DNA from: Pseudomonas putida
GTDB lineage: Bacteria > Pseudomonadota > Gammaproteobacteria > Pseudomonadales > Pseudomonadaceae
Assembly (NCBI RefSeq): GCF_025905425.1
Contig: NZ_CP109603.1
Span: 6,074,340-6,138,339 of the forward strand
Direction: 5' to 3'
DNA length: 64,000 nucleotides
Positions 1 through 14,289 of the stretch are shown one piece after another. A program made the translations under genes and the position numbers. The number at the start of each line of letters is the position of its first letter. The stretch's first letter is position 1. A model generated the notes under the pieces. That model worked only from the letters and a program-made list of their open reading frames with translations. It did not search any database and was not told the origin of the DNA.

Positions 1-1
1 G

Positions 2-460
2 GCCGCCGCCAAGGATCAGTCGCTGCGTGTCGCTGCAGAAGCGCAGAACAGCATTCGTCGCGCTGAGCAGGAGGTCGAGAAGGCCCGCAAGTTCGCCCTC
101 GAGAAGTTTTCTGGCGACCTGCTGCCGGTGATCGACAGCCTGGAGATGGCCCTGGCGCATCTCAAACCTGACGACGAACAAGTCAAGAGCACGCGTGAAG
201 GCGTCGAGCTGACCCTGAAGATGTTCCAGGACACCCTCAAGCGCTACAACCTCGAAGCCGTCGATCCGCACGGCCAGCCGTTCAACCCTGAGCACCACCA
301 GGCCATGGCCATGCAGGAAAACGGCGAAGTAGAGCCGAACAGCGTATTGAACGTGTTCCAGAAGGGCTACCTGCTCAACGGCCGCCTGCTGCGCCCCGCC
401 ATGGTGGTGGTCAGCAAGGCGCCGAGCGCAGCGCAACCTTCGATCAATGAAAAGGCTTGA
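2..460 (+). CDS. grpE: GrpE nucleotide exchange factor (5' end cut by window)
   Basis: The reading frame is open from base 2 to the TGA at 458-460, giving about 152 C-terminal residues. They comprise the end of the long alpha-helix ([20 protein letters not shown]) and the beta-wing domain with the family signature around [18 protein letters not shown] and the [14 protein letters not shown] ending. GrpE is the cytoplasmic dimeric exchange factor that releases ADP from DnaK and acts as a thermosensor in the Hsp70 cycle. It lies just upstream of dnaK and dnaJ in the usual gammaproteobacterial chaperone order. The start codon and its own promoter are outside the window. The stop codon lies inside the sigma-32-type promoter of dnaK. 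Confidence 0.95.
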   Translation, partial: AAAKDQSLRVAAEAQNSIRRAEQEVEKARKFALEKFSGDLLPVIDSLEMALAHLKPDDEQVKSTREGVELTLKMFQDTLKRYNLEAVDPHGQPFNPEHHQAMAMQENGEVEPNSVLNVFQKGYLLNGRLLRPAMVVVSKAPSAAQPSINEKA

Positions 461-484
461 AATCCACCGGGGCAACCCCATCTA
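456..484 (+). promoter_or_regulatory. Sigma-32 (RpoH) heat-shock promoter for dnaK
   Basis: CTTGAAA at 456-462 is followed by exactly 13 bases and CCCCATCTA at 476-484. This matches the known RpoH consensus (CTTGAAA, 11-16 bp, CCCCATNT) at essentially every informative base. The -35 element overlaps the grpE stop codon (458-460), so dnaK can be induced on its own or by read-through from grpE. The predicted start point near 491 gives a leader of about 70 nt before the dnaK ATG at 562. Confidence 0.85.
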
Positions 485-561
485 GGTGTCAAGCCTTCAA
501 GTATTACTGCAGTTGGCCAAAGTAGTCGCTGCTACCAAATTCAAGTTTCGGGAGAGTTAAC

Positions 562-2487
562 ATGGGCAAAATCATCGGTATCGACCTGGGGACCACCAAC
601 TCGTGTGTCTCCATCCTGGAAAACGGTAACGTCAAAGTCATCGAAAACGCCGAGGGTGCGCGTACTACCCCTTCGATCGTGGCTTACGCCAACGATGGCG
701 AAATCCTGGTAGGTCAGTCGGCCAAGCGCCAGGCTGTCACCAACCCGCACAACACCCTGTTCGCAGTGAAGCGCCTGATTGGCCGCCGCTTCGATGAGCA
801 AGTCGTGCAGAAAGACATTCAGCTGGTTCCGTACAAAATCGCCAAGGCTGACAACGGTGACGCCTGGGTCGAAGTCAACGGCCAGAAAATGGCGCCGCCA
901 CAAATCAGCGCCGAAGTGCTGAAGAAAATGAAGAAGACCGCCGAAGACTACCTCGGCGAGCCTGTTACCGAGGCGGTCATCACCGTTCCGGCCTACTTCA
1001 ACGACAGCCAGCGTCAGGCCACCAAAGACGCCGGCCGCATCGCGGGTCTGGACGTAAAACGTATCATCAACGAGCCGACCGCTGCTGCACTGGCGTACGG
1101 CATGGACAAGGCCAAGGGCGACCACACTGTCATCGTTTATGACCTGGGTGGCGGTACCTTCGACGTTTCGGTCATCGAAATTGCCGAAGTTGACGGTGAG
1201 CACCAGTTCGAAGTACTGGCTACCAACGGCGACACCTTCCTGGGTGGCGAAGACTTCGACATGCTGCTGATCGACTACCTCGTCGAGGAGTTCAAGAAAG
1301 AGTCCGGCATGAACCTGAAGGGCGACCCGCTGGCCATGCAGCGCCTGAAAGAAGCTGCTGAAAAGGCCAAGATCGAGCTGTCGTCCGCTCAGTCGACCGA
1401 TGTCAACCTGCCGTACATCACTGCAGACGCCACCGGTCCTAAGCACCTGAACGTGAAGATCTCCCGCGCCAAGCTGGAGTCGCTGGTAGAAGACTTGGTG
1501 CAACGCACCATCGAGCCTTGCCGCATCGCGCTGAAAGACGCCGGCATCGACGCCAGCAAGATCGACGACGTGATCCTGGTCGGCGGCCAGACCCGTATGC
1601 CGCTGGTACAGAAAACCGTTGCCGACTTCTTCGGCAAGGAAGCACGCAAGGACGTCAACCCGGACGAAGCCGTCGCCATGGGCGCCGCCATCCAGGGTGC
1701 CGTTCTGGCCGGTGATGTGAAAGACGTACTGCTGCTGGACGTCAGCCCGCTGACCCTGGGTATCGAAACCATGGGTGGCGTGATGACCGCGCTGATCGAG
1801 AAGAACACCACCATTCCGACCAAGAAGTCGCAGGTGTTCTCGACTGCCGACGACAACCAGGGCGCAGTGACCATTCACGTGCTGCAGGGTGAGCGCAAGC
1901 AAGCTTCGCAGAACAAGTCGTTGGGCAAGTTCGACCTGGCCGAGATTCCACCAGCGCCACGCGGTGTTCCGCAGATCGAAGTGACCTTCGACATCGACGC
2001 CAACGGCATTCTGCACGTCGGCGCGAAAGACAAGGCCACCGGTAAGGCTCAGTCGATCGTGATCAAGGCCAACTCCGGCCTGTCGGATGAAGAAGTCGAG
2101 CGCATGGTGCGTGATGCCGAGGCCAATGCCGAGGAAGACCGCAAGTTCGAAGAGCTGGCCGCTGCCCGTAACCAGGGTGATGCGCTGGTTCACTCGACCC
2201 GCAAGATGGTCGCTGATGCAGGTGACAAGGTCACCGCTGAAGAGAAAACCGCCATCGAAGCGGCTGTGGTTGCCCTGGAAGCCGCTGTCAAAGGCGACGA
2301 CAAGGCCGCGATTGACGCCAAGGTCGAAGAGCTGTCCAAGGTCTCCGCACCGGTTGCCCAGAAGATGTACGCCGAGCAGTCGGCTGAACAACCTCAGGGT
2401 GGCGCGCAGCAGGCCGAGCCGGAAGCCAAGCACGATGACGTGGTTGACGCCGAGTTCGAAGAAGTGAAAGGCGACGACAAGAAGTAA
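562..2487 (+). CDS. dnaK: Chaperone protein DnaK (Hsp70)
   Basis: 641 residues, the normal length of bacterial DnaK. The N-terminal actin-like ATPase opens with [13 protein letters not shown]. It contains the phosphate-2 loop [10 protein letters not shown] and the adenosine motif [10 protein letters not shown]. The linker [15 protein letters not shown] leads into the substrate-binding beta-sandwich and the helical lid. The C-terminus ends in the acidic tail [11 protein letters not shown], which matches the DnaK tail that contacts co-chaperones. It binds exposed hydrophobic segments in an ATP-driven cycle with DnaJ and GrpE in the cytoplasm. A GGGAGAG ribosome-binding site precedes the ATG. 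It lies downstream of grpE with 101 bp between and has a sigma-32 promoter there. Confidence 0.99.
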   Translation: MGKIIGIDLGTTNSCVSILENGNVKVIENAEGARTTPSIVAYANDGEILVGQSAKRQAVTNPHNTLFAVKRLIGRRFDEQVVQKDIQLVPYKIAKADNGDAWVEVNGQKMAPPQISAEVLKKMKKTAEDYLGEPVTEAVITVPAYFNDSQRQATKDAGRIAGLDVKRIINEPTAAALAYGMDKAKGDHTVIVYDLGGGTFDVSVIEIAEVDGEHQFEVLATNGDTFLGGEDFDMLLIDYLVEEFKKESGMNLKGDPLAMQRLKEAAEKAKIELSSAQSTDVNLPYITADATGPKHLNVKISRAKLESLVEDLVQRTIEPCRIALKDAGIDASKIDDVILVGGQTRMPLVQKTVADFFGKEARKDVNPDEAVAMGAAIQGAVLAGDVKDVLLLDVSPLTLGIETMGGVMTALIEKNTTIPTKKSQVFSTADDNQGAVTIHVLQGERKQASQNKSLGKFDLAEIPPAPRGVPQIEVTFDIDANGILHVGAKDKATGKAQSIVIKANSGLSDEEVERMVRDAEANAEEDRKFEELAAARNQGDALVHSTRKMVADAGDKVTAEEKTAIEAAVVALEAAVKGDDKAAIDAKVEELSKVSAPVAQKMYAEQSAEQPQGGAQQAEPEAKHDDVVDAEFEEVKGDDKK

Positions 2488-2504
2488 TCGTTGCATGTTG
2501 TCGG

Positions 2505-2534
2505 CCAGCTCACCGGCGGTTGTCGGTGAGCTGG
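2505..2534 (+). promoter_or_regulatory. Perfect stem-loop between dnaK and dnaJ
   Basis: CCAGCTCACCG (2505-2515) pairs without mismatch with CGGTGAGCTGG (2524-2534) around an 8-base loop, 17 bases after the dnaK stop. No T-run follows, so it is unlikely to be an efficient intrinsic terminator. An mRNA-stabilising 3' hairpin or a partial attenuator that lowers dnaJ expression relative to dnaK is more likely. A second imperfect hairpin rich in GCGGG/CCCGC follows at about 2543-2573 and resembles a degenerate REP. The whole 197-bp gap holds no gene. Confidence 0.6.
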
Positions 2535-2684
2535 TAGGATGTCGCCGCGCGGGGGCTTGCTCCCGCGTTGGCGTATCTGGAATTCGAGAATTTTTACAGC
2601 ATTTGTCTAGGCCCTTCGTGGTATTCGGGCAGGTGCTGATGGCGCGGCGCGGATGCCGAACGCCCAACAAGGTGCAAATGACCT

Positions 2685-4629
<1,945 letters not shown>

Positions 4630-4639
4630 GCCGTTCGAG

Positions 4640-4673
4640 CTGCGGTGGTCTCTTCGCGGGCAAGCCACCGCAG
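4640..4673. repeat. Single REP-like hairpin after dapB
   Basis: CTGCGGTGG (4640-4648) and CCACCGCAG (4665-4673) form a 9-bp stem. The enclosed bases contain CTCTTCGCGGGCAAGC, which is the left half of the REP sequence found elsewhere in this window at 33544 and 44742. It looks like a decayed solitary REP that has kept pairing potential through other flanking bases. It lies 10 bases after the dapB stop and may act as 3' mRNA protection. Confidence 0.5.
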
Positions 4674-4800
4674 TTCATCAGGTCTGTCGCAATCATGTGT
4701 TTTAGAGACACATATACGGTAGACCCAAAACGCACTTTTCTGTAAGCTACAGCTTTAGTGTGTCCACTAAAAGCGCGCAGCGAATTGAATTCAGCACATG

Positions 4801-4840
4801 AAAGCGGGGTGACGTGTCCATACGTCACTCCGCTTTTTTG
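4801..4840 (+). terminator. Intrinsic terminator or attenuator upstream of carA
   Basis: AAAGCGGGGTGACGT (4801-4815) pairs with ACGTCACTCCGCTTT (from 4822) with a single G-T mismatch/wobble around a 6-base loop, and a TTTTTT run follows directly. This has the full form of a rho-independent terminator. It sits only about 45 bases before the carA start. It therefore either ends dapB transcription or attenuates a transcript entering carA. Upstream, at 4695-4713, is an ATGTGT-N7-ACACAT inverted repeat, and further short complementary segments lie at 4740-4780. Confidence 0.75.
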
Positions 4841-4884
4841 CAACCTGCGATCGCCCTTTCATGCTTGATTTACGGGAGGTCTTC

Positions 4885-6021
4885 TTGACAAAGCCAGCCA
4901 TACTCGCCCTTGCCGACGGCAGTATTTTTCGCGGTGAAGCCATCGGTGCCGACGGTCAGACCGTTGGTGAGGTGGTATTCAACACCGCTATGACCGGCTA
5001 CCAGGAAATCCTTACAGACCCTTCCTACGCCCAGCAAATCGTTACCCTGACCTATCCGCACATTGGCAACACCGGCACCACGCCGGAAGACGCCGAGTCG
5101 AACCGCGTCTGGTCCGCCGGCCTGGTCATCCGTGACCTGCCGCTGCTGGCCAGCAACTGGCGTAACACCCAGTCGCTGCCTGACTACCTCAAGGCCAACA
5201 ACGTCGTCGCCATCGCTGGCATCGACACCCGTCGCCTGACCCGTATCCTGCGTGAAAAGGGCGCTCAGAACGGCTGCATCCTCGCCGGTGACAACATCAG
5301 CGAAGAAGCCGCCATCGCCGCTGCCCGCGCCTTCCCGGGCCTCAAGGGCATGGACCTGGCCAAGGTCGTTTCCACCACGGAGCGCTACGAGTGGCGCGAA
5401 AGCGTCTGGGAACTGAAAACCGACAGCCACCCGACCCTGGAAGCCTCCGAGCTGCCCTACCACGTGGTCGCCTTCGACTACGGCGTCAAGCTGAACATCC
5501 TGCGCATGCTGGTTGCCCGTGGCTGCCGCGTGACCGTGGTGCCTGCCCAGACCCCAGCCAGCGAAGTGCTCGCCCTCAACCCCGATGGCGTGTTCCTGTC
5601 CAACGGCCCTGGCGACCCTGAGCCGTGCGACTACGCGATCCAGGCGATCAAAGAGATCCTCGAAACCGAGATCCCGGTATTCGGCATCTGCCTGGGCCAC
5701 CAGCTGCTGGCGTTGGCCTCCGGCGCCAATACCCTGAAAATGGGCCACGGCCACCATGGCGCCAACCACCCCGTCCAGGACCTGGACACCGGTGTGGTCA
5801 TGATCACCAGCCAGAACCACGGTTTCGCCGTTGACGAAGCCACCCTGCCGGGCAATGTCCGCGCCATCCACAAGTCGCTGTTCGACGGCACCCTGCAGGG
5901 TATCGAGCGCACCGACAAGAGCGCGTTCAGCTTCCAGGGCCACCCTGAAGCGAGCCCAGGCCCGACTGACGTCGCGCCACTGTTCGATCGTTTCACTGAT
6001 GCCATGGCCAAGCGCCGCTGA
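4885..6021 (+). CDS. carA: Carbamoyl-phosphate synthase small subunit
   Basis: 378 residues from a TTG start at 4885, preceded by the ribosome-binding site GGGAGG at 4874-4879. The in-frame ATG at 4861 would add eight residues (MLDLREVF) and would place the Shine-Dalgarno inside the gene, so TTG is preferred. The class I glutamine amidotransferase half has FGICLGHQ with nucleophile Cys269 and [10 protein letters not shown] with the His/Glu pair. CarA hydrolyses glutamine and channels ammonia to CarB for carbamoyl phosphate, used for pyrimidines and arginine. An intrinsic-terminator-like hairpin lies immediately upstream and may attenuate expression. Confidence 0.97.
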   Translation: MTKPAILALADGSIFRGEAIGADGQTVGEVVFNTAMTGYQEILTDPSYAQQIVTLTYPHIGNTGTTPEDAESNRVWSAGLVIRDLPLLASNWRNTQSLPDYLKANNVVAIAGIDTRRLTRILREKGAQNGCILAGDNISEEAAIAAARAFPGLKGMDLAKVVSTTERYEWRESVWELKTDSHPTLEASELPYHVVAFDYGVKLNILRMLVARGCRVTVVPAQTPASEVLALNPDGVFLSNGPGDPEPCDYAIQAIKEILETEIPVFGICLGHQLLALASGANTLKMGHGHHGANHPVQDLDTGVVMITSQNHGFAVDEATLPGNVRAIHKSLFDGTLQGIERTDKSAFSFQGHPEASPGPTDVAPLFDRFTDAMAKRR

Positions 6022-6127
6022 GCATCCTGCATCAAGGCCCCGGGCCGGCTCGCGCCGCGCCCGGAAGCGCCTGACCCAGATTGTTCAAGACGGCTTGCCG
6101 ACTGACCCGCGGATTTGAGTGACAACC

Positions 6128-9345
<3,218 letters not shown>

Positions 9346-9349
<4 letters not shown>

Positions 9350-9828
9350 GCATTACCAAATACCCGATGACCGTCCAGGGCGCTCGCGCCCTGGAAGAAG
9401 AGCACCTTTTCCTGAGCAAGACCGAGCGCCCGCGCTTGAGTCAGGCCATTGGTGAGGCGCGCGAGCTGGGCGATCTCAAGGAAAACGCCGAATACCATGC
9501 CGCCCGTGAGGAGCAGGGCATGGTCGAAGCGCGTATCCGCGATATCGAAGGCCGCCTGCAGAACTCGGTCGTGATCGACGTGACCACCATTGCCCATACC
9601 GGCAAGGTCATTTTCGGCACCACCGTTGAGCTGGCCAATACCGAGACCGACGAGCGGGTGAAGTACCAGATCGTTGGTGAGGACGAAGCCAACATCAAGC
9701 TCGGCAAGCTTTCGGCAGGTGCGCCGATTGCCCGTGCCATCATCGGCAAGGAAGAAGGCGACATCGTCGTCATCAAGACGCCAAGCGGCACGGTCGAGTA
9801 CGAGATTGTCGAAGTCCAGCACATCTGA
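9346..9828 (+). CDS. greA: Transcription elongation factor GreA
   Basis: 160 residues. The N-terminal coiled coil carries the acidic tip region ([17 protein letters not shown]) that reaches through the RNA polymerase secondary channel to trigger transcript cleavage in backtracked complexes. A C-terminal FKBP-like domain follows ([22 protein letters not shown] core). The ATG overlaps the carB TGA as ATGA, indicating translational coupling. An alternative start two codons later (MTKYP-type, as in other GreA proteins) cannot be excluded. Two short palindromes follow the stop. Confidence 0.97.
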
Positions 9829-9830
9829 CC

Positions 9831-9861
9831 GGCGCCTGCGGGCGCCATCCCTTGAAGGGAT
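9831..9861. repeat. Two tandem palindromes after greA
   Basis: GGCGCC-TGCG-GGCGCC (9831-9846) is followed directly by ATCCCTT-G-AAGGGAT (9847-9861), both perfect. They lie between the greA stop and the first strongly conserved residues of the following membrane protein. They could form a weak terminator, or fold over the downstream start region. Confidence 0.5.
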
Positions 9862-10255
9862 CCTCTGGCAGCTGGCCCAGGTTTTCTGGGTCGGCGGCTT
9901 GTGGGTGTTCCATGTGGGGCTGGTGCCCGCGCTCAAAGTCACTGGCTTGGCGCCGTTGCTGGTGCAGGACGTCGCTGGCCAGATCGATCGTTGGTTGGTC
10001 GGGGTGGCGCTGCTTGGGTTGTTGACCCAGTTGGCGGTATTGGCGAGGGTGGACGGCCTGTCAGCCTGGTGGCGGCAGTTCCGTGGGCAGATGCTGTTGC
10101 TCGGCTTTGGCGCTTGCGTCAGCTACTACACGTTGCGCTACGGGGTTTCCGTGGGCGAGCGTTGGCAGATGTTCTGTTTTCTGGTGCTGGGTTTTTCCGG
10201 CATCGTGCTGGTAGCCCAACCAGTACCGGTCAGGGCGCGCCAGGCGCGCCACTGA
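9836..10255 (+). CDS. DUF4149-type small membrane protein (start uncertain)
   Basis: The frame ends at TGA 10253-10255 and encodes four hydrophobic segments (around QVFWVGGLWVFHVGLVPAL, WLVGVALLGLLTQLAVL, MLLLGFGACVSYYTL and FCFLVLGFSGIVLV), typical of the DUF4149 family of unknown function often found after greA in pseudomonads. The frame runs back into greA. No ATG, GTG or TTG lies in frame between the greA stop and the first membrane segment. The given start is a CTG at 9836, chosen only because it is the nearest candidate. Translation could instead start inside greA or at the TTG at 9898. Convergent with yhbY (12-bp gap). Confidence 0.7.
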   Translation: MRAPSLEGILWQLAQVFWVGGLWVFHVGLVPALKVTGLAPLLVQDVAGQIDRWLVGVALLGLLTQLAVLARVDGLSAWWRQFRGQMLLLGFGACVSYYTLRYGVSVGERWQMFCFLVLGFSGIVLVAQPVPVRARQARH

Positions 10256-10267
10256 TCGGAGCCGCTG

Positions 10268-10576
10268 TTACTTGAAGCGGTGGATGTTGGACAGCTGTTT
10301 GTTAGGCTGTGGGTTCTTGCGGTAGATCAGCGCTTTCTTGCCGATGGTCTGCACCAGCTCAGCGCGGCCGACCTTGCACAATTCGGCAATGGCGGCGGCA
10401 CGTTCTTCACGATCTTCGGAGCGAATCTCGACCTTGATCAGTTCATGATCGGCGAGTGCGCGTTCCAGTTCGGCGGCAACGCCTTCGTTAACACCGTTGC
10501 CAGCAACGATCAGGACCGGCTTCAGGTCATGACCAATGGACTTGTATTGCTTCTTCTGCTCGTTATTGAGCGGCAT
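10268..10576 (-). CDS. yhbY: YhbY-family ribosome assembly RNA-binding protein
   Basis: 102 residues from the ATG at 10576 (MPLNNEQKKQYKSIGHDLKP). Upstream in-frame ATGs at 10618 and 10651 are not supported by the family. The CRM-domain fold is recognisable by LKPVLIVAGNGVNEGVAAELERALADHELIKV and the GxxG-like loop near VQTIGKKALIYRKNP. The family binds pre-50S particles. It is transcribed divergently from rlmE, another 50S maturation factor, across a 102-bp gap. Confidence 0.93.
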   Translation of the reverse strand: MPLNNEQKKQYKSIGHDLKPVLIVAGNGVNEGVAAELERALADHELIKVEIRSEDREERAAAIAELCKVGRAELVQTIGKKALIYRKNPQPNKQLSNIHRFK

Positions 10577-10678
10577 AATCTGACCCTTTCCGTCTGATTC
10601 TGTAAAATTGACAGGCATTTTACCCGAGGGCCCCTGGCTCCGCCCAGTCAATCACGACGCATATCATCGAGGTGCCCC

Positions 10679-11305
10679 GTGGTACAACGTTCCAAAAGCA
10701 GCGCTAACTGGCTGCGAGAGCATTTTAACGACCCTTTTGTGAAGCAGGCGCAGAAGGATGGCTACCGCTCGCGTGCGAGCTACAAACTGCTGGAGATCCA
10801 GGAGAAAGACCGCCTGATCCGCCCTGGCATGAGTGTGATCGACCTGGGCGCTGCGCCTGGTGGCTGGTCGCAGGTGACCAGTCGTCTGATTGGTGGCCAA
10901 GGCCGTCTGATCGCCTCGGACATCCTGGAAATGGACTCGATCCCTGACGTTACCTTCATTCAAGGCGACTTCACTCAGGATGAAGTCCTGCAGCAGATCC
11001 TCGACGCCGTCGGTGATTCTCACGTAGACCTTGTGATTTCCGACATGGCCCCCAATATGAGTGGTACGCCTGAGGTGGATATGCCACGCGCCATGTTCCT
11101 GTGCGAATTGGCACTGGACCTGGCCACCCGCGTGCTCAAGCCTGGTGGTGACTTCCTCATCAAGATTTTCCAGGGCGAAGGCTTTGACATGTACCTAAAG
11201 GACGTGCGCACCAAGTTCGACAAGGTACAGATGCGCAAGCCATCGTCTTCGCGGGATCGCTCGCGTGAGCAGTACCTGCTGGGTAAAGGTTTCAAAGGCG
11301 TGTGA
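10679..11305 (+). CDS. rlmE: 23S rRNA 2'-O-ribose U2552 methyltransferase RlmE (FtsJ/RrmJ)
   Basis: 208 residues, starting at GTG 10679 with GAGG nine bases upstream. The N-terminus ([31 protein letters not shown]) matches RlmE, and the SAM-binding motif is [12 protein letters not shown]. Catalytic K-D-K-E residues of the family fall in [21 protein letters not shown]. It methylates U2552 in the A-loop during late 50S assembly and in E. coli is heat-shock induced together with ftsH. The same rlmE-ftsH order is kept here with a 194-bp gap. Confidence 0.96.
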   Translation: MVQRSKSSANWLREHFNDPFVKQAQKDGYRSRASYKLLEIQEKDRLIRPGMSVIDLGAAPGGWSQVTSRLIGGQGRLIASDILEMDSIPDVTFIQGDFTQDEVLQQILDAVGDSHVDLVISDMAPNMSGTPEVDMPRAMFLCELALDLATRVLKPGGDFLIKIFQGEGFDMYLKDVRTKFDKVQMRKPSSSRDRSREQYLLGKGFKGV

Positions 11306-11499
11306 AAGGCGTGCTACGGGATGGTCGATAGTTAATTCCAATCGGCCGCCCCGTCTGTATCGTCCGAACTTCGTGTAGTCTAGGTTTCACAAAGGGTTAC
11401 AGACGGTGCCTGCGGATGCGTAGGTAATGTAGTAAGTTAGGGCGATGAATATCATGCGAGGCACGGCTGCGTCGTGCGCCGGCCTCAGAGGGTAGCGAA

Positions 11500-13413
11500 T
11501 TGAACGACATGGCAAAGAATCTGATCCTGTGGTTGATCATCGCGGCTGTCCTGGTGACAGTGATGAACAACTTCTCCAGCCCTAACGAGCCGCAGACCCT
11601 CAACTACTCCGACTTCATCCAACAGGTTAAAGACGGGAAAGTCGAGCGTGTGACCGTCGACGGCTACATCATTACCGGCAAGCGTGCCGACGGCGACAAC
11701 TTCAAGACCGTGCGCCCGGCCATTACCGACAATGGCCTGATCGGCGACCTGGTCGACAACCACGTCGTCGTCGAAGGCAAGCAGCCTGAGCAACAGAGCA
11801 TCTGGACTCAGTTGCTGGTAGCCAGCTTCCCGATCCTGGTAATCATTGCGGTATTCATGTTCTTCATGCGCCAGATGCAAGGTGGCGCGGGCGGCAAAGG
11901 CGGGCCGATGAGTTTCGGCAAGAGCAAGGCGCGCCTGCTGTCCGAAGATCAGGTCAAGACCACCCTGGCTGACGTCGCAGGTTGCGACGAAGCCAAGGAA
12001 GAGGTCGGCGAACTGGTCGAGTTCCTGCGCGACCCGGGCAAGTTCCAGCGCCTCGGCGGCCGTATTCCGCGCGGTGTGCTGATGGTCGGCCCTCCGGGTA
12101 CCGGTAAGACTCTGCTGGCCAAGGCCATCGCAGGTGAGGCGAAAGTGCCGTTCTTCACCATTTCCGGTTCGGACTTCGTTGAAATGTTCGTTGGTGTGGG
12201 TGCCAGCCGTGTGCGCGACATGTTCGAGCAGGCCAAGAAGCACGCGCCATGCATCATCTTCATCGACGAAATCGATGCCGTTGGTCGCCACCGTGGCGCC
12301 GGCATGGGCGGTGGTCACGACGAGCGTGAACAAACCCTCAACCAGTTGCTGGTAGAGATGGACGGCTTCGAGATGAACGATGGCATCATCGTCATCGCCG
12401 CCACCAACCGTCCAGACGTCCTCGATCCGGCGCTGCTGCGTCCTGGTCGTTTCGACCGCCAGGTGGTGGTCGGCCTGCCGGACATTCGCGGTCGTGAGCA
12501 GATCCTCAAGGTGCACATGCGCAAGGTGCCGGTTGGCGAGAACGTCAACCCGGCGGTCATTGCCCGTGGCACTCCAGGCTTCTCCGGTGCCGATCTGGCC
12601 AACCTGGTCAACGAAGCTTCGCTGTTTGCCGCCCGCTCCAACAAGCGCCTGGTCGAAATGAAAGAGTTCGAACTGGCCAAAGACAAGATCATGATGGGCG
12701 CAGAGCGCAAGTCCATGGTCATGTCCGAGAAGGAAAAGCAGAACACCGCCTACCACGAAGCCGGTCACGCCATCGTGGGTCGCCTGGTGCCTGAGCATGA
12801 CCCGGTCTACAAGGTCTCTATCATCCCGCGTGGTCGTGCCCTGGGTGTGACCATGTTCCTGCCTGAGGAAGACCGTTACAGCCTGTCCAAGCGTGCGCTG
12901 ATCAGCCAGATCTGCTCGCTGTACGGCGGCCGTATCGCCGAAGAGATGACCCTGGGCTTCGATGGCGTCACCACCGGTGCCTCCAACGACATCATGCGTG
13001 CCAGCCAGATTGCCCGGAACATGGTCACCAAGTGGGGCCTTTCCGAGAAGCTTGGCCCGTTGATGTATGCTGAAGAAGAGGGTGAGGTGTTCCTCGGCCG
13101 TAGTGCCGGCAGCCAGCACGCCAGCGTGTCGGGCGAAACCGCCAAGCTGATCGACTCGGAAGTGCGCAGCATCATCGATCAGTGCTACGCCACTGCCAAG
13201 CAACTGCTGACCGACAACCGCGACAAGCTCGATGCCATGGCTGACGCGCTGATGAAGTACGAGACCATCGACGCCGAGCAGATCGACGATATCATGGCCG
13301 GCCGTACCCCTCGCGAACCGCGGGACTGGGATGGTGACTCGGCTTCAGGTACCCCTGCAGCCCAGGGTGATCGCCCAGAATCGCCGATTGGCGGCCCAGC
13401 GGCTCAACACTAA
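11500..13413 (+). CDS. ftsH: ATP-dependent zinc metalloprotease FtsH
   Basis: 637 residues. The start is TTG at 11500 (MNDMAKN) or the ATG three codons later. Two transmembrane segments (about 6-24 and 103-123) flank a periplasmic domain. The AAA domain has Walker A GPPGTGKT at 197-204, Walker [11 protein letters not shown] and the second region of homology. The protease domain has the zinc site HEAGH at 419-423. FtsH is a hexameric inner-membrane protease that degrades unassembled membrane proteins and, in enterobacteria, RpoH and LpxC. The C-terminal tail is rich in Asp/Gly/Pro and probably disordered. folP begins 8 bp after the stop. Confidence 0.98.
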   Translation: MNDMAKNLILWLIIAAVLVTVMNNFSSPNEPQTLNYSDFIQQVKDGKVERVTVDGYIITGKRADGDNFKTVRPAITDNGLIGDLVDNHVVVEGKQPEQQSIWTQLLVASFPILVIIAVFMFFMRQMQGGAGGKGGPMSFGKSKARLLSEDQVKTTLADVAGCDEAKEEVGELVEFLRDPGKFQRLGGRIPRGVLMVGPPGTGKTLLAKAIAGEAKVPFFTISGSDFVEMFVGVGASRVRDMFEQAKKHAPCIIFIDEIDAVGRHRGAGMGGGHDEREQTLNQLLVEMDGFEMNDGIIVIAATNRPDVLDPALLRPGRFDRQVVVGLPDIRGREQILKVHMRKVPVGENVNPAVIARGTPGFSGADLANLVNEASLFAARSNKRLVEMKEFELAKDKIMMGAERKSMVMSEKEKQNTAYHEAGHAIVGRLVPEHDPVYKVSIIPRGRALGVTMFLPEEDRYSLSKRALISQICSLYGGRIAEEMTLGFDGVTTGASNDIMRASQIARNMVTKWGLSEKLGPLMYAEEEGEVFLGRSAGSQHASVSGETAKLIDSEVRSIIDQCYATAKQLLTDNRDKLDAMADALMKYETIDAEQIDDIMAGRTPREPRDWDGDSASGTPAAQGDRPESPIGGPAAQH

Positions 13414-13421
13414 GGGCATCT

Positions 13422-14273
13422 ATGAGTTCAGTGCAGTACCCAACCCGGTTGCCTTGCGGCAACCGGGTTCTTGATTTGTCGCGTACCCATGTCATGGGTA
13501 TCCTCAATATCACCCCCGACTCCTTCTCCGATGGCGGGCGCTTCAGTCAGCGCGACGCAGCGCTGCGCCATGCCGAAGCGATGGTGGCCGCCGGCGCCAC
13601 GCTGATCGACATCGGTGGCGAATCCACCCGCCCAGGTGCGCGTGCAGTGTCCGTGACCGAAGAAATCGAGCGCGTGGCGCCGATGGTCGAGGCGATAAGC
13701 AGCTGTCTGGATGTGGTCATTTCGGTCGATACGTCCACGCCTGCGGTGATCCGTGAGTCTGCGCGGCTGGGGGCTGGCCTGATCAACGACGTTCGCGCCC
13801 TGGAGCGCGATGGTGCCCTGGACGCCGCGGCTGATACCGGTCTGCCGGTCTGCCTGATGCACATGCGTGGCGAGCCGGGCAACATGCAGGACGACCCGCA
13901 TTACGATGATGTGACGGCTGACGTAACGCGATATCTTGAGCAACGGATGGCCGCCTGCGCATCGGCGGGCATCGATGCAAGCAGAATCATTCTTGACCCA
14001 GGCTTCGGTTTTGCCAAAACGCTGGCGCACAACCTGAGCCTGTTCAAGCACATGGAAGCGCTCTATCGCCTTGGGCGCCCACTGTTGGTGGGCGTTTCAC
14101 GAAAGAGCATGATCGGCCTGACGCTGGATCGTCCGGTCGGCGAGCGTTTGTACGGCAGCTTGGCGCTGGCAGCGTTGGCCATGACCAAGGGGGCGAGCAT
14201 CCTTCGCGTCCATGATGTGGCCGAAACTGTCGATGTAGTACGCATGATCGCTGCGGTACAAAACGCCGAATAA
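13422..14273 (+). CDS. folP: Dihydropteroate synthase
   Basis: 283 residues. TIM-barrel signatures are clear: [18 protein letters not shown] (residues 24-41), [11 protein letters not shown], and the C-terminal [11 protein letters not shown] phosphate/pterin loop. It condenses 6-hydroxymethyl-dihydropterin pyrophosphate with p-aminobenzoate in folate synthesis and is the sulfonamide target. It lies 8 bp after ftsH and 16 bp before glmM, an arrangement (ftsH-folP-glmM) conserved in many proteobacteria and suggesting one transcript. Confidence 0.98.
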   Translation: MSSVQYPTRLPCGNRVLDLSRTHVMGILNITPDSFSDGGRFSQRDAALRHAEAMVAAGATLIDIGGESTRPGARAVSVTEEIERVAPMVEAISSCLDVVISVDTSTPAVIRESARLGAGLINDVRALERDGALDAAADTGLPVCLMHMRGEPGNMQDDPHYDDVTADVTRYLEQRMAACASAGIDASRIILDPGFGFAKTLAHNLSLFKHMEALYRLGRPLLVGVSRKSMIGLTLDRPVGERLYGSLALAALAMTKGASILRVHDVAETVDVVRMIAAVQNAE

Positions 14274-14289
14274 GAACATTGGAGTCGCT

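Noticed and set aside
541..2670. 709-codon open frame on the minus strand across dnaK
   Set aside because: It is the antisense shadow of dnaK caused by GC-biased codon use; no family features, no ribosome-binding site, and dnaK is certain.
11485..13203. 572-codon minus-strand frame opposite ftsH
   Set aside because: Antisense shadow with the same low-information composition; ftsH has all catalytic motifs on the plus strand.
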